A DNA stretch of 64,000 nt, from NCBI GenBank assembly GCA_029202665.1, contig CP119326.1, positions 1,984,001-2,048,000 on the forward strand. The letters run 5' to 3'. The notes under the pieces were generated by a model. That model was not told the DNA's origin. It ran no database searches and saw only the letters and a list, made by a program, of their open reading frames with translations. Both the position numbers and the translations under genes were made by a program. This document shows, piece after piece, positions 31,781-40,363 of the stretch. Source of the DNA: Candidatus Brevundimonas colombiensis. GTDB lineage: Bacteria; Pseudomonadota; Alphaproteobacteria; Caulobacterales; Caulobacteraceae. Position 1 is the first letter of the stretch. Each line of letters opens with the position of its first letter.

Positions 31781-32016
31781 CGATAATCCCGATCTTCGCG
31801 GATCAGGATTTCGGAGGGCGTGCTGAGCTTGCCCTCGGTGGCGTCACGAAGGGCGGCGGCGCGGCGTTCCCATTCGGCGTCGATACGAGGCGTCAAAGCC
31901 TTGCGGAGAATCTCGCGATGTTCCGCCTCTGCCGAGCGATTGTTCTCGTGGGCGCGCTTTTTCAGAGCGATGGCGATGTCGTCGTCGATATTTCGGACGT
32001 GAAGGCTGACAGGCAT
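31777..32016 (-). CDS. FitA-like ribbon-helix-helix antitoxin
   Basis: A 79-residue antitoxin. The N-terminal VSLHVRNIDDDIAIALKKRAHENNRSAEAE (given in pieces: VSLHVRNI, ALKKRA, RSAEAE) is the FitA-type RHH with its arginine-rich recognition strand. The C-terminal part (LRDATEGKLSTPSEIL) would wrap the PIN toxin. It heads the operon antitoxin-toxin-adenine deaminase and probably autorepresses through the palindrome 14 bases upstream. Confidence 0.88.
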   Translation of the reverse strand: MPVSLHVRNIDDDIAIALKKRAHENNRSAEAEHREILRKALTPRIDAEWERRAAALRDATEGKLSTPSEILIREDRDYR

Positions 32017-32029
32017 GTTCGCGTTCCTC

Positions 32030-32048
32030 GTGCTAGCACATATAGCAC
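32030..32048 (-). promoter_or_regulatory. Operator palindrome of the FitAB-like operon
   Basis: GTGCTAGCAC (32030-32039) is a perfect 10-base palindrome, and GTGCTA pairs again with TAGCAC at 32043-32048, so two half-site arrangements overlap. It lies between the argS stop and the antitoxin ATG, in the usual place for an RHH autorepressor site. Confidence 0.55.
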
Positions 32049-32064
32049 GCGATGGGCGTCGTCG

Positions 32065-33867
32065 CTACATCCGCTCGGGCGTCTCGATGCCCAGCAGGTT
32101 CAGCGCGATCTCAAGCTGGCTGAGCGCCGCCGCCGACAGGGCCAGGCGCGAGCGCTTCACGGCCTCGTCCGGCGCGACCAGCACGGGGCAGGCGGCGTAG
32201 AATTTCGAGAACGACTGCGCCACGCGATAGGCGTGTTCGGCGACCAGATGCGGCATCCGCTTGTCATAGGCGTCCGACACGGCCGTCGAGAAGGCGTCCA
32301 GCGTCAAAGCCAGATCGCGTTCGGCCGGTTCGGCGATGACGATGGGACCGGGGGCGACGCCCTGTTCGGCCGCCTTCCTCAGCAGGGATTTGATCCGCAC
32401 CGACTGGTACAGCAGATACGGCCCGGTCTTGCCTTCGAAGCTCATGAACCGGTCGAGGTCGAAGACGTAGCTGGTGGTGCGCGCGTTCGACAGGTCGGCG
32501 AACTTCAGGGCGGCGATGGCCACCTTGTGGGCGATGGCCTCGAATTCTTCCGGCGACAGGTCGTCGCCCAGTTTGGCCTCGTGCAGGCGTTCGCGCGCCT
32601 TGTCCGTCGCCTGATCGATCAGGTCGCGCAGCTTCAGCACCCCGCCCGCGCGGGTCTTGAACGGCTTGCCGTCCTGCCCGTTCATGGTGCCGAAGCCCAG
32701 ATGCTCCAGCGACTTTTCGGGGGCGTAGCCGGCCAGATAGGCGGCGCGGAACACCTGTTCGAAATGCTCGGCCTGACGTTCGTCCACGACGTACAGGATC
32801 AGGTCGGGGTTGATCGACTTCTTGCGGTCCAGGATGGTGGCCAGGTCGGTCGTGCCGTACATGGCCGAGCCTTCCGAGCTGATGACCAAGAGCGGCGGGG
32901 GCGAGGGCGCCTCGATCACCGAACCGTCGGCCAGCTTCTTCTTGCGGGTCTCGCCGTCGCGGGCGACGTGGACCACTTGGGCGCCGTCGTCGGGGACCAG
33001 CAGGCCGGTTTCCTTCAGATGCGCCAGCATTTCCGGCATCACCGGATCGGCGTCGCTCTCGCCGTTCCACAGGTCGAAATCGACCGACAGGTCGCCGTAT
33101 TCCCGCTTCAGCGCCTCGCGGCTGACGGCCACGAAATGTCGCCAGAGCGCGCGATAGCCGGGACGGCCGTTCTGCAGTTCGGCCGTCGCCTTGCGGGCGC
33201 GGTCGCGGAACTCTGGGTCTTCCTTGGCCTTGCCGGCGGCCAGAGGATACAGCCGGTCCAGATCGGCCAGCGTCACCGGGCTTTCGGCCGGGAAGGGACC
33301 GTCGCCCTCGACCATGAAGGCGTCGGCCAGAGCCTCGTCGCCGCAGGCCACGATCAGCAGCCCCATCTGGAAGCCCCAGTCGCCGAAATGGGCGTCGCCG
33401 GTGACATGATCGCCGCGGAAGCGGAACAGGCGTTTCAGGCTCTCGCCGATGATGGCGCTGCGCAGGTGGCCGACGTGCATCGGCTTGGCCACGTTCGGGC
33501 CGCCGAAGTCGATGACGACCTTGCGCGGATCGGCGACGACGGCTGCGCCCGCATGATCGACGTCGGCGGCGACCGCCTCGGCCCGCTCGGCCAGCGCCGC
33601 GTCGGCGATCTTCAGATTGATGAATCCGGGACCGGCGACCTCGACCGAGGCGAAGCGCGGATCGGCCGAAAGGCGTTCGGCGATCCGGCCGGCCAGTTCG
33701 CGCGGATTGGCCTTCAACGCCTTGGCGGCGGCCAGGGCGCCGTTGGACTGGAAGTCGGCCAGGTCCGGACGGTCGGACGGGGTCACGCGGGCCAGGGCCG
33801 CGTCCACGCCTTCGGCGGCGAAGGCGGCGGCGACCGCTTCGCTGAGGACGGTCTTCAGATCAGCCAT
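32065..33867 (-). CDS. argS: Arginyl-tRNA synthetase
   Basis: A 600-residue class I synthetase charging tRNA-Arg. The N-terminal tRNA-binding domain ends near residue 115. The HIGH-type motif is in FGGPNVAKPMHVGHLRSAIIG (split: GGPNVAKP, MHVGHLRS). YGTTDLATILDRK, FGTMNGQDGKPFKTRAGG and the helical C-terminal anticodon domain (YDKRMPHLVAEHAYRVAQSF area) are complete. In related genomes argS commonly sits between dgt and the SPOR gene; here it is 20 kb away. It overlaps the upstream gene's stop by one base (TAATG). Confidence 0.95.
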   Translation of the reverse strand: MADLKTVLSEAVAAAFAAEGVDAALARVTPSDRPDLADFQSNGALAAAKALKANPRELAGRIAERLSADPRFASVEVAGPGFINLKIADAALAERAEAVAADVDHAGAAVVADPRKVVIDFGGPNVAKPMHVGHLRSAIIGESLKRLFRFRGDHVTGDAHFGDWGFQMGLLIVACGDEALADAFMVEGDGPFPAESPVTLADLDRLYPLAAGKAKEDPEFRDRARKATAELQNGRPGYRALWRHFVAVSREALKREYGDLSVDFDLWNGESDADPVMPEMLAHLKETGLLVPDDGAQVVHVARDGETRKKKLADGSVIEAPSPPPLLVISSEGSAMYGTTDLATILDRKKSINPDLILYVVDERQAEHFEQVFRAAYLAGYAPEKSLEHLGFGTMNGQDGKPFKTRAGGVLKLRDLIDQATDKARERLHEAKLGDDLSPEEFEAIAHKVAIAALKFADLSNARTTSYVFDLDRFMSFEGKTGPYLLYQSVRIKSLLRKAAEQGVAPGPIVIAEPAERDLALTLDAFSTAVSDAYDKRMPHLVAEHAYRVAQSFSKFYAACPVLVAPDEAVKRSRLALSAAALSQLEIALNLLGIETPERM

Positions 33868-34574
33868 TACGGGTTCGGCGCCGTTGTCGGGGCGGAGGTC
33901 GACGCGGAGGCCGGGGCGGGCGCGGCCGGCGTCGCGCCGGCGTTGACGCGGAAACGGCTGCCCGAACGGTTGAACTCGGCCATTTCAGGCGTCACGTCGA
34001 AGCCGACCAGGATTTCGAAATTGCTGCCGCTGGTGGTGGCCTCGGCGCGCGGAATGGTGATGGTGCGCGCCTCGGTCACGGACGCCGTGCGCTGACCCTG
34101 GAAGTTCACCGGCAGGTCGAAATATTCCTTGGACAGGATGGCTGTGTTCCGTTCGGTGACCGCGATCCAGTAGCGATAGGTGCGCTGGTCCCCGGCGGCC
34201 TGGGCGCCGCGCCCCAGATTGAACAGCACGTTCATGTCCACGCGGATCGGATCGTTCTCACGGTATTCGCAATCGGAGGACACGCCCTCGATCTCGCCGG
34301 TGTAGCCGACATTGGCCACGGCGGCGCGGCCGCCTTCGATTTCGACGTAGCGGGCGGCGTCGTACAGCACCTTCACATAGGGGCAGGGACCGGCGTTGAC
34401 GCGGCGGCGCAAGGGCGCGATGCGCGGCGTGCGGCGCGGGGCGGCGTCATCGCCGGACGCCTGCTGCTGCTGGCCCCCGCGTTGGCGTTGACGTTGGGAT
34501 TGGGCCTCGGCGGCGACCGGCAGGACGGAGGCCGCAATAGAGAAGGCGGCCAGGGCGGTGAGGACGCGACGCAT
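33867..34574 (-). CDS. Exported hypothetical protein
   Basis: A 235-residue protein with a signal peptide (MRRVLTALAAFSIAASVLPV, cleavage after AEA near 24), then a Gln/Arg-rich low-complexity stretch, a conserved-looking core (GPCPYVKVLYDAARYVEIEG to FNLGRGAQA, with two cysteines that could form a disulfide) and a Pro/Ala/Ser/Thr-rich C-terminal tail. I know it only as a conserved alphaproteobacterial envelope protein of unknown function. Its stop overlaps the argS ATG by one base, so it is co-transcribed ahead of argS. Confidence 0.75.
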   Translation of the reverse strand: MRRVLTALAAFSIAASVLPVAAEAQSQRQRQRGGQQQQASGDDAAPRRTPRIAPLRRRVNAGPCPYVKVLYDAARYVEIEGGRAAVANVGYTGEIEGVSSDCEYRENDPIRVDMNVLFNLGRGAQAAGDQRTYRYWIAVTERNTAILSKEYFDLPVNFQGQRTASVTEARTITIPRAEATTSGSNFEILVGFDVTPEMAEFNRSGSRFRVNAGATPAAPAPASASTSAPTTAPNP

Positions 34575-34685
34575 CAGCTTATATTTCCGACAGCGAAAAG
34601 GGGCGCGCGACGATCGGCGGCCGACCGTTGAACGCTCGCCGCTGATAGCGGCTAAAGCGAGGCGCGGCAAACGCTTGCTGGCGGT

Positions 34686-35129
34686 CTAACGCTCCATCAC
34701 CAGACAGGTGGAGGTCGCGGTGGCGTACAGCCGCCCGTCCAACCCCCGCAGATCGGCCTCGGCGAAGGCGGCGCGGCGGCCGGCCTGGACGATTCGGCCC
34801 TCGGCGCGGACGGGCGTGCCGGCGCTCAGCGCCTTGTGAAAGACGGTCTTCAGCTCCAGCGTCGTATAGGTCTGGCCCGGCCGCAGCGTCGAATGGACCA
34901 CGCAGCCACAGGCCGAATCCAGCACGGTGGCGATCCATCCGCCATGCACCGACCCCAGGGGATTATAGACGGCGGCCGTCGGCACGGCCTCGAACACCAC
35001 CCGGCCTTCCTCGACCTCGGTCAGGTCGAACCCGACGGTGCGGGCGATGGGCGCGACGAAACCGCCGCTGAGGCCCAGGCGCAACTGTTCGACCCCGGAC
35101 AGGGCGGCGATATCGAGGGTTTCAGTCAT
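34686..35129 (-). CDS. PaaI-family hotdog thioesterase
   Basis: A 147-residue single hotdog domain. NPLGSVHGGWIATVLDSACG carries the PaaI signature HGG followed by the catalytic Asp. It would hydrolyse an acyl-CoA thioester in the cytosol; the substrate is unknown. ATG 35129 is preceded by GGAG and is preferred over 35156. Confidence 0.85.
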   Translation of the reverse strand: MTETLDIAALSGVEQLRLGLSGGFVAPIARTVGFDLTEVEEGRVVFEAVPTAAVYNPLGSVHGGWIATVLDSACGCVVHSTLRPGQTYTTLELKTVFHKALSAGTPVRAEGRIVQAGRRAAFAEADLRGLDGRLYATATSTCLVMER

Positions 35130-35204
35130 GAGAACGGCTCCATCAGGTCCGTTCACAATAAGGACGGACGCCGCCGTGGCAAGCGTCCGATCCCGATGCG
35201 GCCC

Positions 35205-35771
35205 TTACAGGCCCGGCAGTTTGAAGCCGCCGCTGCGGCGCGGCTGGATGGTGATGGCCTGATGGCCGCCGGTCAGGGCCTGCAGGCGCTCGGCCTCGGA
35301 CGCGGCGTCGATGGTCTTCTGGCCCTCGGCGGTCTGACGCACGGTCGCCGTCTGGGTCGAGGGATCGTTCTTGCGCCAGAACATCAGGCGGTTGGCGAAG
35401 CTTTCGTCCTTGTGCGCCAGGTCGCCGAACTCGTCGTCGACGACGTAGCGGGCCAGGGGATCGGCCTGTTCGCCGCCGGCCTGGGCCACCAGAACCTGTT
35501 CGCCCGGCGTGCGGGTGACGGCCTGGCGCTGACCTAGCAGGATCTGACGGGCGGCGCTTTCGGGGGCCAGCTCCTGCGGACGCGGCTGGCCGGGCGCGGG
35601 CGGACGAAGACCGTATTCCGGCGGCACGCTGAGCGGGGCGGTCGAGACGGTGACAAACTCGTCCGGCACCACCTTGGTCAGGCCGATGCCCTGCTTCAGG
35701 CTGCCGCAGGCCGAGACGGCCAATGCGGAGGAGGCGACGAGGGTCAGGACGGCGACACTGCGGATACGCAT
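35205..35771 (-). CDS. DUF3035 lipoprotein
   Basis: A 188-residue lipoprotein: MRIRSVAVLTLVASSALAVS followed by the lipobox Cys at 22. KVVPDEFVTVSTAPLSVPPEYGLRPP (pieces: PDEFVTVS, LSVPPEYGLRPP) is the DUF3035 signature. This family typically lies directly after lspA, as here. Function unknown, outer membrane likely. Confidence 0.85.
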   Translation of the reverse strand: MRIRSVAVLTLVASSALAVSACGSLKQGIGLTKVVPDEFVTVSTAPLSVPPEYGLRPPAPGQPRPQELAPESAARQILLGQRQAVTRTPGEQVLVAQAGGEQADPLARYVVDDEFGDLAHKDESFANRLMFWRKNDPSTQTATVRQTAEGQKTIDAASEAERLQALTGGHQAITIQPRRSGGFKLPGL

Positions 35772-35872
35772 GGTTTCAGGCTCTGGTCGGCTGATGCACG
35801 AGGCGCCGCGAGGGCGCCGTTGGCATAGTGAAGACGGGGTGATTACGACTTTTCGGGGGCCGCGCCAACCTA

Positions 35873-35923
35873 GAGCCTGATCGTTCGAGGCGGGCGACCC
35901 CGCCGAAACCGTGAATCAGGCTC
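35873..35923. repeat. Nested inverted repeat between lspA and the DUF3035 gene
   Basis: Outer arms GAGCCTGAT (35873-35881) and ATCAGGCTC (35915-35923) enclose a perfect GGCGGG/CCCGCC hairpin (35889-35904). No T-run follows on either strand, so it is more likely a transcript-stabilising or attenuating structure than an intrinsic terminator. Confidence 0.55.
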
Positions 35924-35941
35924 GAGACCAGCGAAAGCCGC

Positions 35942-36427
35942 TCAGGCTTTCTTGGGCTTGTCGGACATCAGGCTGTCCAGAATCAGCAGGATCACGCCGA
36001 TGGTGATGGCGCTGTCCGCCACATTGAACACCCACGGAAAGACGCCCGTGCCCGAAAAGTCGATGAAGTCGACCACATAGCCGAAGCGGATGCGGTCGAT
36101 CACATTGCCGAGCGCCCCGCCCATGACGAAGCCGATGGCCGTGATCAGCAGGCGCCGGTTCGACTGGGTCGCCCACCAGGCCAGGCCCGCCGAGACGATG
36201 ATGGAGAAGATGGCCAAGCCCCAGCGCGCCTCGCCCCCGCCGAACAGGCCGAAGCTGACGCCGGTGTTCTCGACCCAGCTGAAGTTCAGGATGGGCGGCA
36301 GCACCGCCACGCGCCCGACCTCGTGCAGGCTCAGGCCGCTGATGACCCAGGCCTTGGTCGCCTGATCCAGCAGGATGATCAGAAGCGCGAAGACATAGGC
36401 GGTGACGGCGAGGCGGGTGATCTTCAT
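35942..36427 (-). CDS. lspA: Lipoprotein signal peptidase (signal peptidase II)
   Basis: A 161-residue inner-membrane aspartyl protease that cleaves prolipoprotein signal peptides. Catalytic Asp120 (RFGYVVDFID) and Asp138 (FNVADSAITIG) are present, with LLDQATKAW, FSWVENTGVSFGLF and GGALGNVIDR. Four membrane helices. Upstream starts are rejected because the family starts at the first helix. ileS, the usual upstream neighbour, is not here. Confidence 0.94.
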   Translation of the reverse strand: MKITRLAVTAYVFALLIILLDQATKAWVISGLSLHEVGRVAVLPPILNFSWVENTGVSFGLFGGGEARWGLAIFSIIVSAGLAWWATQSNRRLLITAIGFVMGGALGNVIDRIRFGYVVDFIDFSGTGVFPWVFNVADSAITIGVILLILDSLMSDKPKKA

Positions 36428-36493
36428 GCGGGGCCGGTTAGCAGGAAGCGCCGCCGGGGCGAAGCGGAAAACGGCCGCGACCCGCCCCCCGGT

Positions 36494-36530
36494 CGTCATT
36501 CCGGGACTGAGCGAAGCGAAGAACTCGATG
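36494..36530. repeat. Palindromic repeat, family C (single arm)
   Basis: CGTCATTCCGGGACTGAGCG and the following AAGCGAAGAA match the left arms at 30148 and 49660, but no second arm follows. It sits between the xseA stop and lspA, so it is a decayed or solo copy. Confidence 0.65.
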
Positions 36531-36544
36531 GTCGGCGACCGACG

Positions 36545-38137
36545 CTAGAACAGGCTTCCCTGATCCGCAGCAGGCGGCTTCGGCTTCGCAGGCGGACGCG
36601 GCGGGGCGGGACGGGGATCGGCGCCGTCGATGACCGCCGGCCGGGCGCCGTCGCCGAACACCAGCCGGACCGCCTGACCCGTCTCCAGCGCGGCGGCCGA
36701 GGTGATCCAGCCGCCGTCCGCATCCTCGACGCGGGCGAAACCGGGCTTGGGGCGGCCGGGGTCCAGGGTGGCCAGGGCCCGCGACAGGGCCGCCAGACGG
36801 TCGGCGTCCCGCTCCAGCCGACGCGGCATGACGGCGTCCAGCCGCGTCGTCGTCGCCTGAAGACGAGCCTCGCGCTGGTCCAGTCGCCGATACAGCGGCG
36901 CGGGCGACAGACGGGCCGCGACCTGCAGCAGCCGCCGCTCGCCGCGCGCGACGCCGGCCTGAAGCGCCGAACCCAGCCGGTCGCCGGCGCCGCGCAGTCG
37001 GTCCTGGCCGCGTTCGATCCGCGTGCGCAGCAGGGTTGGGCTCAGCTTGCCGCCCGTCACCGCCAGATGCCGCTCGTGCAGGGCGACATTGCGTTGCAGC
37101 CCCGATCCCAGACGGCTCGACACATGGTCCAGTCGCTGTTGCGCCAGGGCCAGCAGGTCTTCGGGCCGCGCCGGCAGGCCGCGCGCCACGGCCCGCAGCC
37201 GCGTGCGCCGATCCTCGATCAGCCGCCCGCCCGCCTGGACGATGCGCCGGTCCATGTCGGCGACGGCGTAGCGCAGGTCCGCCAGCACCGGCGTCGCCAT
37301 CTCGGCCGCGCCGGTCGGCGTCGGCGCCCGGCGGTCCGACACGAAGTCGATCAGGGTGGTGTCCGTCTCGTGCCCCACGGCCGAGATGATCGGGATGAGC
37401 GCCGCCGCCACCGTCCGCGCCAGACCCTCGTCGTTGAAGCACCACAGGTCCTCCACCGAGCCGCCGCCGCGCGCGACGATCAGCAGATCGGGGCGGGGAA
37501 CGGGGCCGCCCGGATGCAACGAATCGAAGCCGCGAATCGCATTCGACACCTGGCTGCAGGCGGCCTCGCCCTGAACCACCACGGGCCAGACGATGACGCG
37601 GCAGGGCCAGCGTTCGGCGATCCGGTGCAGCACGTCGCGGATCACCGCGCCGGTCGGGCTGGTGATCACGCCGATCACGGCGGGGAAGGCGGGCAGGGGC
37701 TTCTTGCGGCCCGGTTCGAACAGGCCCTCGTCGCGCAGGCGGACCTTCAACCGCTCCAACTGAGCCAGAAGGGCGCCGGCGCCCGCCGCCTCCATGCTCT
37801 CGATCACGATCTGATAGGACGACCGCGCCGGATAGGAGGTGATCTTGCCGGTGACGATGACCTCCAGCCCCGCCTCGGGCTGAACCCCCAGACCGCGCGT
37901 CGATCCCTTCCACACCACGCCGTCGATGGCCGACTTGTCGTCCTTCAGCGTCAGATAGATGTGGCCCGAGGCGTGGCGGTTGACCTTGGAGATCTCGCCG
38001 CGCAGCCGCACATGGCCGAACCGGTCCTCCAGCGTCCGCTTCAGCGCGAAGGACAGTTCCGAGATCGACAGCGGCGGATTGTTGTCGCGCGGGGCGGGGG
38101 CCTCGGCCGGGCCTTCGAACACATAGTCGTCGCTCAT
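36545..38137 (-). CDS. xseA: Exodeoxyribonuclease VII large subunit
   Basis: A 530-residue subunit of the single-strand exonuclease that works with XseB. The N-terminal OB-fold (PLSISELSFALKRTLEDRFG through GHIYLTLKDDKSAIDGVVW) and central catalytic region (AVIGVITSPTGAVIRDVLHR; DLLIVARGGGSVEDLWCFND; SAVGHETDTTLIDFVSDRRA) are intact, followed by a long Arg-rich coiled coil. It is divergent from the small genes before purD. xseB is not in the window. Confidence 0.94.
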   Translation of the reverse strand: MSDDYVFEGPAEAPAPRDNNPPLSISELSFALKRTLEDRFGHVRLRGEISKVNRHASGHIYLTLKDDKSAIDGVVWKGSTRGLGVQPEAGLEVIVTGKITSYPARSSYQIVIESMEAAGAGALLAQLERLKVRLRDEGLFEPGRKKPLPAFPAVIGVITSPTGAVIRDVLHRIAERWPCRVIVWPVVVQGEAACSQVSNAIRGFDSLHPGGPVPRPDLLIVARGGGSVEDLWCFNDEGLARTVAAALIPIISAVGHETDTTLIDFVSDRRAPTPTGAAEMATPVLADLRYAVADMDRRIVQAGGRLIEDRRTRLRAVARGLPARPEDLLALAQQRLDHVSSRLGSGLQRNVALHERHLAVTGGKLSPTLLRTRIERGQDRLRGAGDRLGSALQAGVARGERRLLQVAARLSPAPLYRRLDQREARLQATTTRLDAVMPRRLERDADRLAALSRALATLDPGRPKPGFARVEDADGGWITSAAALETGQAVRLVFGDGARPAVIDGADPRPAPPRPPAKPKPPAADQGSLF

Positions 38138-38201
38138 CGGCGCACTCTAGCCTGCGTCGATGCGTCCGGGAACGGGGGCTGCGTCGCCTCGTTGAGACGG
38201 G

Positions 38202-38363
38202 ATGGCCGCCGACCCCCCAAACACAGACCCTTCCGACCGGGACCCGCACGAGCGCGACCTGATGCGTCGCTCGGGCGAGGGCGGCGCCATGAGCCCCTGG
38301 CTGATCATAGGCTGCATCGCTCTGCTGGGCCTGGGCGCCTATATCGTTTTCGCCTTGGTTTGA
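38202..38363 (+). CDS. Small single-pass membrane protein
   Basis: A 53-residue protein: a hydrophilic, charged N-terminal half (MAADPPNTDPSDRDPHERD) and one C-terminal transmembrane helix (WLIIGCIALLGLGAYIVFAL, about 33-52). GAGACGGG precedes the ATG. It lies between the divergent xseA start and a lipoprotein gene 17 bases on, and is too short for standard ORF cut-offs. Function unknown. Confidence 0.6.
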   Translation: MAADPPNTDPSDRDPHERDLMRRSGEGGAMSPWLIIGCIALLGLGAYIVFALV

Positions 38364-38380
38364 CGCCGTCAGGACATCGC

Positions 38381-38794
38381 ATGACCCGTATGCTTGCGCT
38401 CGGCGCCGCCCTGTTGATGACCGTGACCGTCGCCGCCTGTTCGGACCGGGACGACGACGCGCTGCAGGCGCCCGCATCGCCGCCCGATAGACAGGCGGAT
38501 GTTGCTGCGACCGACGCCGCCGTGGCCTTCGGCATGACGCGCGACCAGTTGGAGGACGCCGACGTCGTGTCGCGCGCCAATGCCGATCTGGGCGACGTCG
38601 AGACCCTGGTGCTGGACGCCTCGGGCGCCCTGACCCATCTGGTGGTCCAGCTGAACGGGCCGGGCGGCATGAAGGTGCTGGTTCCGGTCGCCGACCTGGC
38701 CCCCATCGACCGCAACGGGGACAAGGATCTGGTCACCGACCTGACGCCCGGCCAGTTGCAGGCCCTGCCGGCCTGGACGCCGCCCGCACGCTAA
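38381..38794 (+). CDS. Putative lipoprotein with PRC-barrel-like domain
   Basis: A 137-residue protein starting MTRMLALGAALLMTVTVAAC, a lipoprotein signal with Cys at 20. The mature part contains ADLGDVETLVLDASGALTHL and KVLVPVADLAPI, the two-strand pattern of a PRC-barrel domain. It likely sits in the periplasm anchored by lipid. The stop is 61 bases before purD. Function unknown. Confidence 0.75.
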   Translation: MTRMLALGAALLMTVTVAACSDRDDDALQAPASPPDRQADVAATDAAVAFGMTRDQLEDADVVSRANADLGDVETLVLDASGALTHLVVQLNGPGGMKVLVPVADLAPIDRNGDKDLVTDLTPGQLQALPAWTPPAR

Positions 38795-38855
38795 TTCCGC
38801 ATTAAGCCTGACCGATGCTTGACCGGCCCGCGCGGGGCGGTCATTGCCGGGTCTC

Positions 38856-40130
38856 ATGAACATTCTTCTCGTCGGATCGGGCGGCCGCGAACACGCCCTG
38901 GCCTGGAAGATCGCCCAGTCGCCGCTGGTCAAACGCCTGGTCGCCGCGCCCGGCAATCCGGGCATCGAGAAACTGTGCGAGCTTCGCGCCGTCAAGGCCG
39001 ACGACGCCGAGGGGCTGGCGGCCCTGGCCCGCGAAATCCGCGCCGACCTGGTGGTGGTCGGGCCTGAGGTGGCGCTGGCCGCCGGTCTGGCGGACCGTCT
39101 GGCCTCGGCCGGCATCCCCTGTTTCGGACCCACGGCCAAGGCCGCGCAGCTGGAGACGTCCAAGGCCTTCTCCAAGGCATTCCTGGAACGGCATGGCATC
39201 CCCACGGCGGGTTACGGCGTCTATGACACGGTCAAGGACGCCAAGGCGGCGCTGGAAGCGTTCCGCCCACCCTATGTCATCAAGGCCGACGGGCTGGCCG
39301 CCGGCAAGGGCGTGGCCATCAGCCCCGACCGCCCCGACGCCGAGGCCGAGATCGAACGGATGCTGGGCGGCCGCTTCGGCGCGGCCGGCGCCCGGGTCGT
39401 GATCGAAGAGTTCATGGACGGCGAGGAAGGCTCTCTGTTCGCCCTGTGCGACGGCAGACAGGCCCTGCTGTTCGGCGGCGCCCAGGACCACAAGCGCGCC
39501 TTCGACGGCGACCTGGGGCCGAACACCGGCGGCATGGGCGCCTATTCGCCCGCGCCCGTCTTCACGCCCGACCTGGTTCAGCAGGCCGACGACCTGATCG
39601 TTCAGCCGACCATCCGCCATATGGCCGAGGAAGGCGCCCCCTATCGCGGCGTGCTGTACGCGGGCCTTATGGCGACCGAGGACGGCCCGAAGGTGGTCGA
39701 GTTCAACGCCCGTTTCGGCGACCCGGAATGCCAGGTGCTGATGATGCGGTTCGCCGGCGACATCGTGCCCTATCTGCTGGCCTGCGCGCGCGGCGACGTG
39801 TCGGGCCTGCCGACCCCGGCCTTCAAGTCCCAGACGGTGATCTGCGTGGTCATGGCCGCCAAGGGCTATCCCGACAGCCCGCTGGAAGGCTCGATCATTC
39901 GCGGCGCCGATCAGGACTTCGGCCCCCATGTCCAGGTCTTCCATGCCGGCACCAGACGCCGCGACGACGGCCAGCTGTGCGCCTCGGGCGGGCGGGTGCT
40001 GAACGTCTGCGCCGAGGGCGACGACATCGCCCAGGCCCGCGAACGCGCCTACGCCGCCATCAAAGCCATCGACTGGCCCGGCGGCTTCAACCGCTCCGAC
40101 ATCGGCTGGCGCGCGCTGGAGCGGGGCTGA
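38856..40130 (+). CDS. purD: Phosphoribosylamine-glycine ligase
   Basis: A 424-residue ATP-grasp ligase (GAR synthetase) of de novo purine synthesis. MNILLVGSGGREHALAWK opens the protein. VVVGPEVALAAGLAD, FGPTAKAAQLE, VIKADGLAAGKGV (ATP site), DHKRAFDGDLGPNTGGMGAY and FNARFGDPECQ are all present. ATG 38856 is used rather than 38844 because it gives the canonical N-terminus. It is divergent from xseA. Confidence 0.95.
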   Translation: MNILLVGSGGREHALAWKIAQSPLVKRLVAAPGNPGIEKLCELRAVKADDAEGLAALAREIRADLVVVGPEVALAAGLADRLASAGIPCFGPTAKAAQLETSKAFSKAFLERHGIPTAGYGVYDTVKDAKAALEAFRPPYVIKADGLAAGKGVAISPDRPDAEAEIERMLGGRFGAAGARVVIEEFMDGEEGSLFALCDGRQALLFGGAQDHKRAFDGDLGPNTGGMGAYSPAPVFTPDLVQQADDLIVQPTIRHMAEEGAPYRGVLYAGLMATEDGPKVVEFNARFGDPECQVLMMRFAGDIVPYLLACARGDVSGLPTPAFKSQTVICVVMAAKGYPDSPLEGSIIRGADQDFGPHVQVFHAGTRRRDDGQLCASGGRVLNVCAEGDDIAQARERAYAAIKAIDWPGGFNRSDIGWRALERG

Positions 40131-40162
40131 CCGGATCGGCGGGACGTGGTAGGGTCCGGCCC

Positions 40163-40363
40163 ATGGCGCATCCCGCACCCTATGATGACGACGAAGAGCC
40201 TGGCGTCTTCGATATCCCCGACGACGAGGCGGACGAGGCGGCGACACTGCGCGGTCTCGCGGACGCCGAGGCGGGGCGGGTGGTCAGCCATGAAGCGGTG
40301 AAGCGCTGGCTTCTATCGTGGGGGACGGACAATCCGCTCCCGCCGCCGAAATGCGGCGAGTAG
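40163..40363 (+). CDS. Antitoxin of a RelE/ParE-type pair
   Basis: A 66-residue acidic protein. GLADAEAGRVVSHEAVKRWL followed by SWGTDNPLPPP matches small antitoxins that commonly precede RelE/ParE toxins in alphaproteobacteria (the AGRVVSHEEV...WL.SWG pattern). It overlaps the toxin ATG by 13 bases. It lies 32 bases after purD and may share its transcript; no palindromic operator is evident. Confidence 0.78.
   Translation: MAHPAPYDDDEEPGVFDIPDDEADEAATLRGLADAEAGRVVSHEAVKRWLLSWGTDNPLPPPKCGE

Noticed and set aside
31918..34095. A 725-codon frame on the plus strand
   Set aside because: It is antisense to argS and lacks any family motif; composition is that of a shadow frame.
36323..38794. An 823-codon open frame on the plus strand across xseA
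   Set aside because: Most of it is antisense to the well-supported xseA gene; its Arg/Gln/Gly-rich low-complexity translation is typical of GC-rich shadow frames. Only its last 138 codons (from 38381) are real.
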